A DNA stretch of 24,139 bases from QWPN01 sp044238145. Lineage in GTDB: Bacteria; Planctomycetota; Planctomycetia; Pirellulales; UBA1268. The stretch covers positions 1-24,139 of the forward strand of contig JBIIDT010000044.1 in the NCBI GenBank assembly GCA_044238145.1, given 5' to 3'. A program made the translations under genes and the position numbers. A model generated the notes under the pieces. That model was not told the DNA's origin. It did not search any database and saw nothing but the letters and a program-made list of their open reading frames with translations. This document shows, piece by piece, positions 23,294 through 24,139 of this stretch. Each line of letters starts with the position of its first letter. The stretch's first letter is position 1.

Positions 23294-23310
23294 CGGCGGC
23301 GTCGCCGCCG
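23294..23310. terminator. Palindrome between convergent genes, possible bidirectional terminator
   Basis: CGGCGGCG and CGCCGCCG flank a single T, forming a perfect dyad in the 21 bases between the thioredoxin-fold gene stop and the csrA stop. It is symmetric, as expected for a shared terminator of convergent genes. There is no T-tract on either side, so efficient intrinsic termination is uncertain. Confidence 0.45.
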
Positions 23311-23574
23311 TCAGCGGGGCCGCGGGGCGTCGCCGGGCCGGCCCGGGCCGCGGTTGGCGAACTTGCCGATGTCCTGCGTGTCGCCCGGCTCGAGCCGCGA
23401 GGCACGGAGGTTTTCCCGCTGGATGGCCTCGTAGACCTCCTGGCGGTGGACCGGGATCTCGGACGGGGCGTTGATGCCCAGGCGGACCTTGTCTCCCCGG
23501 ATGTCCACGATCGTGACGACGATGTTGTCGCCGATCATGATGCTTTCGTCGCGTTGTCTGGAGAGCACGAGCAT
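23311..23574 (-). CDS. csrA: CsrA-family translational regulator paired with FliW (second copy)
   Basis: This encodes an 87-residue CsrA. The core reads MLVLSRQRDESIMIGDN, IRGDKVRLGINAP and IPVHRQEVYEAI, including the RNA-contacting arginine in PVHR. A hydrophilic C-terminal extension of about 35 residues, rich in Arg, Gly and Pro, follows. C-terminal extensions are known in FliW-dependent CsrA proteins and can take part in FliW binding; that is family knowledge, not seen here directly. The start at 23574 follows GGAAGGA by seven bases. The frame to 23631 adds unrelated residues. fliW is 63 bases upstream, and the spacer contains a hairpin at 23602-23620. CsrA of this pair normally represses flagellin mRNA until FliW sequesters it. 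Confidence 0.96.
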   Translation of the reverse strand: MLVLSRQRDESIMIGDNIVVTIVDIRGDKVRLGINAPSEIPVHRQEVYEAIQRENLRASRLEPGDTQDIGKFANRGPGRPGDAPRPR

Positions 23575-23581
23575 CGCTGGG

Positions 23582-23620
23582 TCCTTCCGTATCCATGCAT
23601 CGCGGGAGGCGAGCCTCCGC
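23582..23620 (-). promoter_or_regulatory. Hairpin and GGA-rich ribosome-binding region in front of csrA
   Basis: On the minus strand, the fliW-csrA spacer forms GCGGAGGC / GCCTCCCGC (23602-23620, one bulged base, very short loop). It then shows the strong ribosome-binding sequence GGAAGGA (23582-23588). GGA triplets occur in the stem and twice in the ribosome-binding sequence. CsrA proteins bind GGA motifs in such positions, so autoregulation is plausible but unproven. Confidence 0.35.
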
Positions 23621-23637
23621 ATGCCGGCCACTGGTGA

Positions 23638-24078
23638 TTATGCGCTCTTTTTGAGCGGCGGTCGTTCCTGGGACAGTTCGTATTGCAGGGGAAGCTCGCC
23701 ACTCGCAACGACCTGACGGCCCGTACGGGTTTCAAGGTTGATGACGATCGGCGCTTTCAAATTGAGCGTGAGGTTTTTGCCGTTGTTGCCGACGACCACG
23801 ACCACCTGGGCCTGGCGGATGTCGGCGATGGCCAGGGGCGTGAGTTCGCTGCGCGGGATCCGCACCTGGTAGTCGGGCACGAACCGCCGCGGGCTGACCA
23901 CCGCCAGGGCGACGTCGCCGCGGCTCATGCTCTGCAGCCAGCCGAGGGCGTCGTTGCCGGCGTCGGCCAGCAGGGCCCAGTCGCGACAGTCCTCGAGGCC
24001 GGGTAGCCCGCTGGCGAAGTGCAGGACATCGCCCGCATCGACGTCGATCCGTCCGAACCTGGTGGTGTTGATCCGCAT
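23638..24078 (-). CDS. fliW: Flagellar assembly factor FliW (CsrA antagonist)
   Basis: This 146-residue FliW is a cytoplasmic protein that binds CsrA allosterically and also flagellin, forming the partner switch that matches flagellin synthesis to secretion. Family features are MRINTTRFGRIDVDAGDVLH, FASGLPGLEDCRDWALL, the segment VPDYQVRIPRSELTPL, VVVGNNGKNLTLNLKAPIVI and NLETRTGRQVVAS. Length is normal. The ATG at 24078 follows AAGGAG by about ten bases; an in-frame start at 24108 would add ten non-family residues. The gene lies immediately upstream of csrA, the classic arrangement. It implies a flagellated stage, as in planctomycete swarmer cells. Flagellin genes themselves are outside the window. 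Confidence 0.96.
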   Translation of the reverse strand: MRINTTRFGRIDVDAGDVLHFASGLPGLEDCRDWALLADAGNDALGWLQSMSRGDVALAVVSPRRFVPDYQVRIPRSELTPLAIADIRQAQVVVVVGNNGKNLTLNLKAPIVINLETRTGRQVVASGELPLQYELSQERPPLKKSA

Positions 24079-24139
24079 GGCGGTGGCACTCCTTGCCTGT
24101 CTGGTCACGCGGACTCCCCGCCCGCGACCGCGGACTCCC

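Noticed and set aside
24105..24139. Possible 3' end of another minus-strand gene at the right edge (reading ESAVAGGESA then stop)
   Set aside because: Only about ten codons are visible and a 10-base direct repeat (GCGGACTCCC) lies there; coding cannot be supported, although a gene upstream of fliW is likely.

Overview
The window is very GC-rich (about 70 percent by eye) bacterial chromosome. It most likely comes from a member of the Planctomycetota. I base this on a fragmentary complex I cluster with enlarged membrane subunits, a DUF2339/DUF3999 pair, two CsrA paralogues with FliW, and a ferrochelatase of the type shared by planctomycetes and actinobacteria. The assignment is inference; no rRNA or other decisive marker is present.

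Positions 1-834 are read leftwards: csrA (first copy), a tRNA-Glu(UUC), and the first 127 codons of a ferrochelatase gene that runs off the left edge. A 340-base divergent intergenic region (835-1174) carries a promoter for csrA, a promoter for the nuo genes and three strong inverted repeats between them.

Positions 1175-13953 hold a complex I (NADH:quinone oxidoreductase) operon in the order nuoI-A-C-D-[secreted alpha/beta hydrolase]-H-J-K-L-M-N. nuoB, nuoE, nuoF and nuoG are missing here. NuoA, NuoL and NuoM each carry long extra loops, one of them histidine-rich. The hydrolase splits the operon, and the 153 bases between it and nuoH can fold into several competing hairpins. A small gene of unknown function (13963-14403) follows nuoN and is probably coupled to it.

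Positions 14502-20709 encode a TatD-family nuclease, a very large polytopic DUF2339 membrane protein, its usual partner DUF3999, and a radical SAM enzyme of the COG1964 / tetraether-synthase (Tes) type. The last three are packed with a 4-base overlap and a 2-base gap. After them come two tandem paralogous small membrane proteins and a divergent Lgt-like (prolipoprotein diacylglyceryl transferase-like) protein. These three genes are bracketed by two inverted copies of a ~142-bp element with 16-bp terminal inverted repeats, which looks like a MITE or REP-type repeat. Radical SAM, Lgt-like and polytopic membrane genes together suggest an undescribed membrane-lipid-tailoring locus. This is the most interesting biology in the window, but its function is inferred.

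The right end holds a thioredoxin-fold protein facing a leftward fliW-csrA pair (second csrA), with a perfect palindrome between the convergent genes. FliW-CsrA is the partner-switch module that controls flagellin translation.
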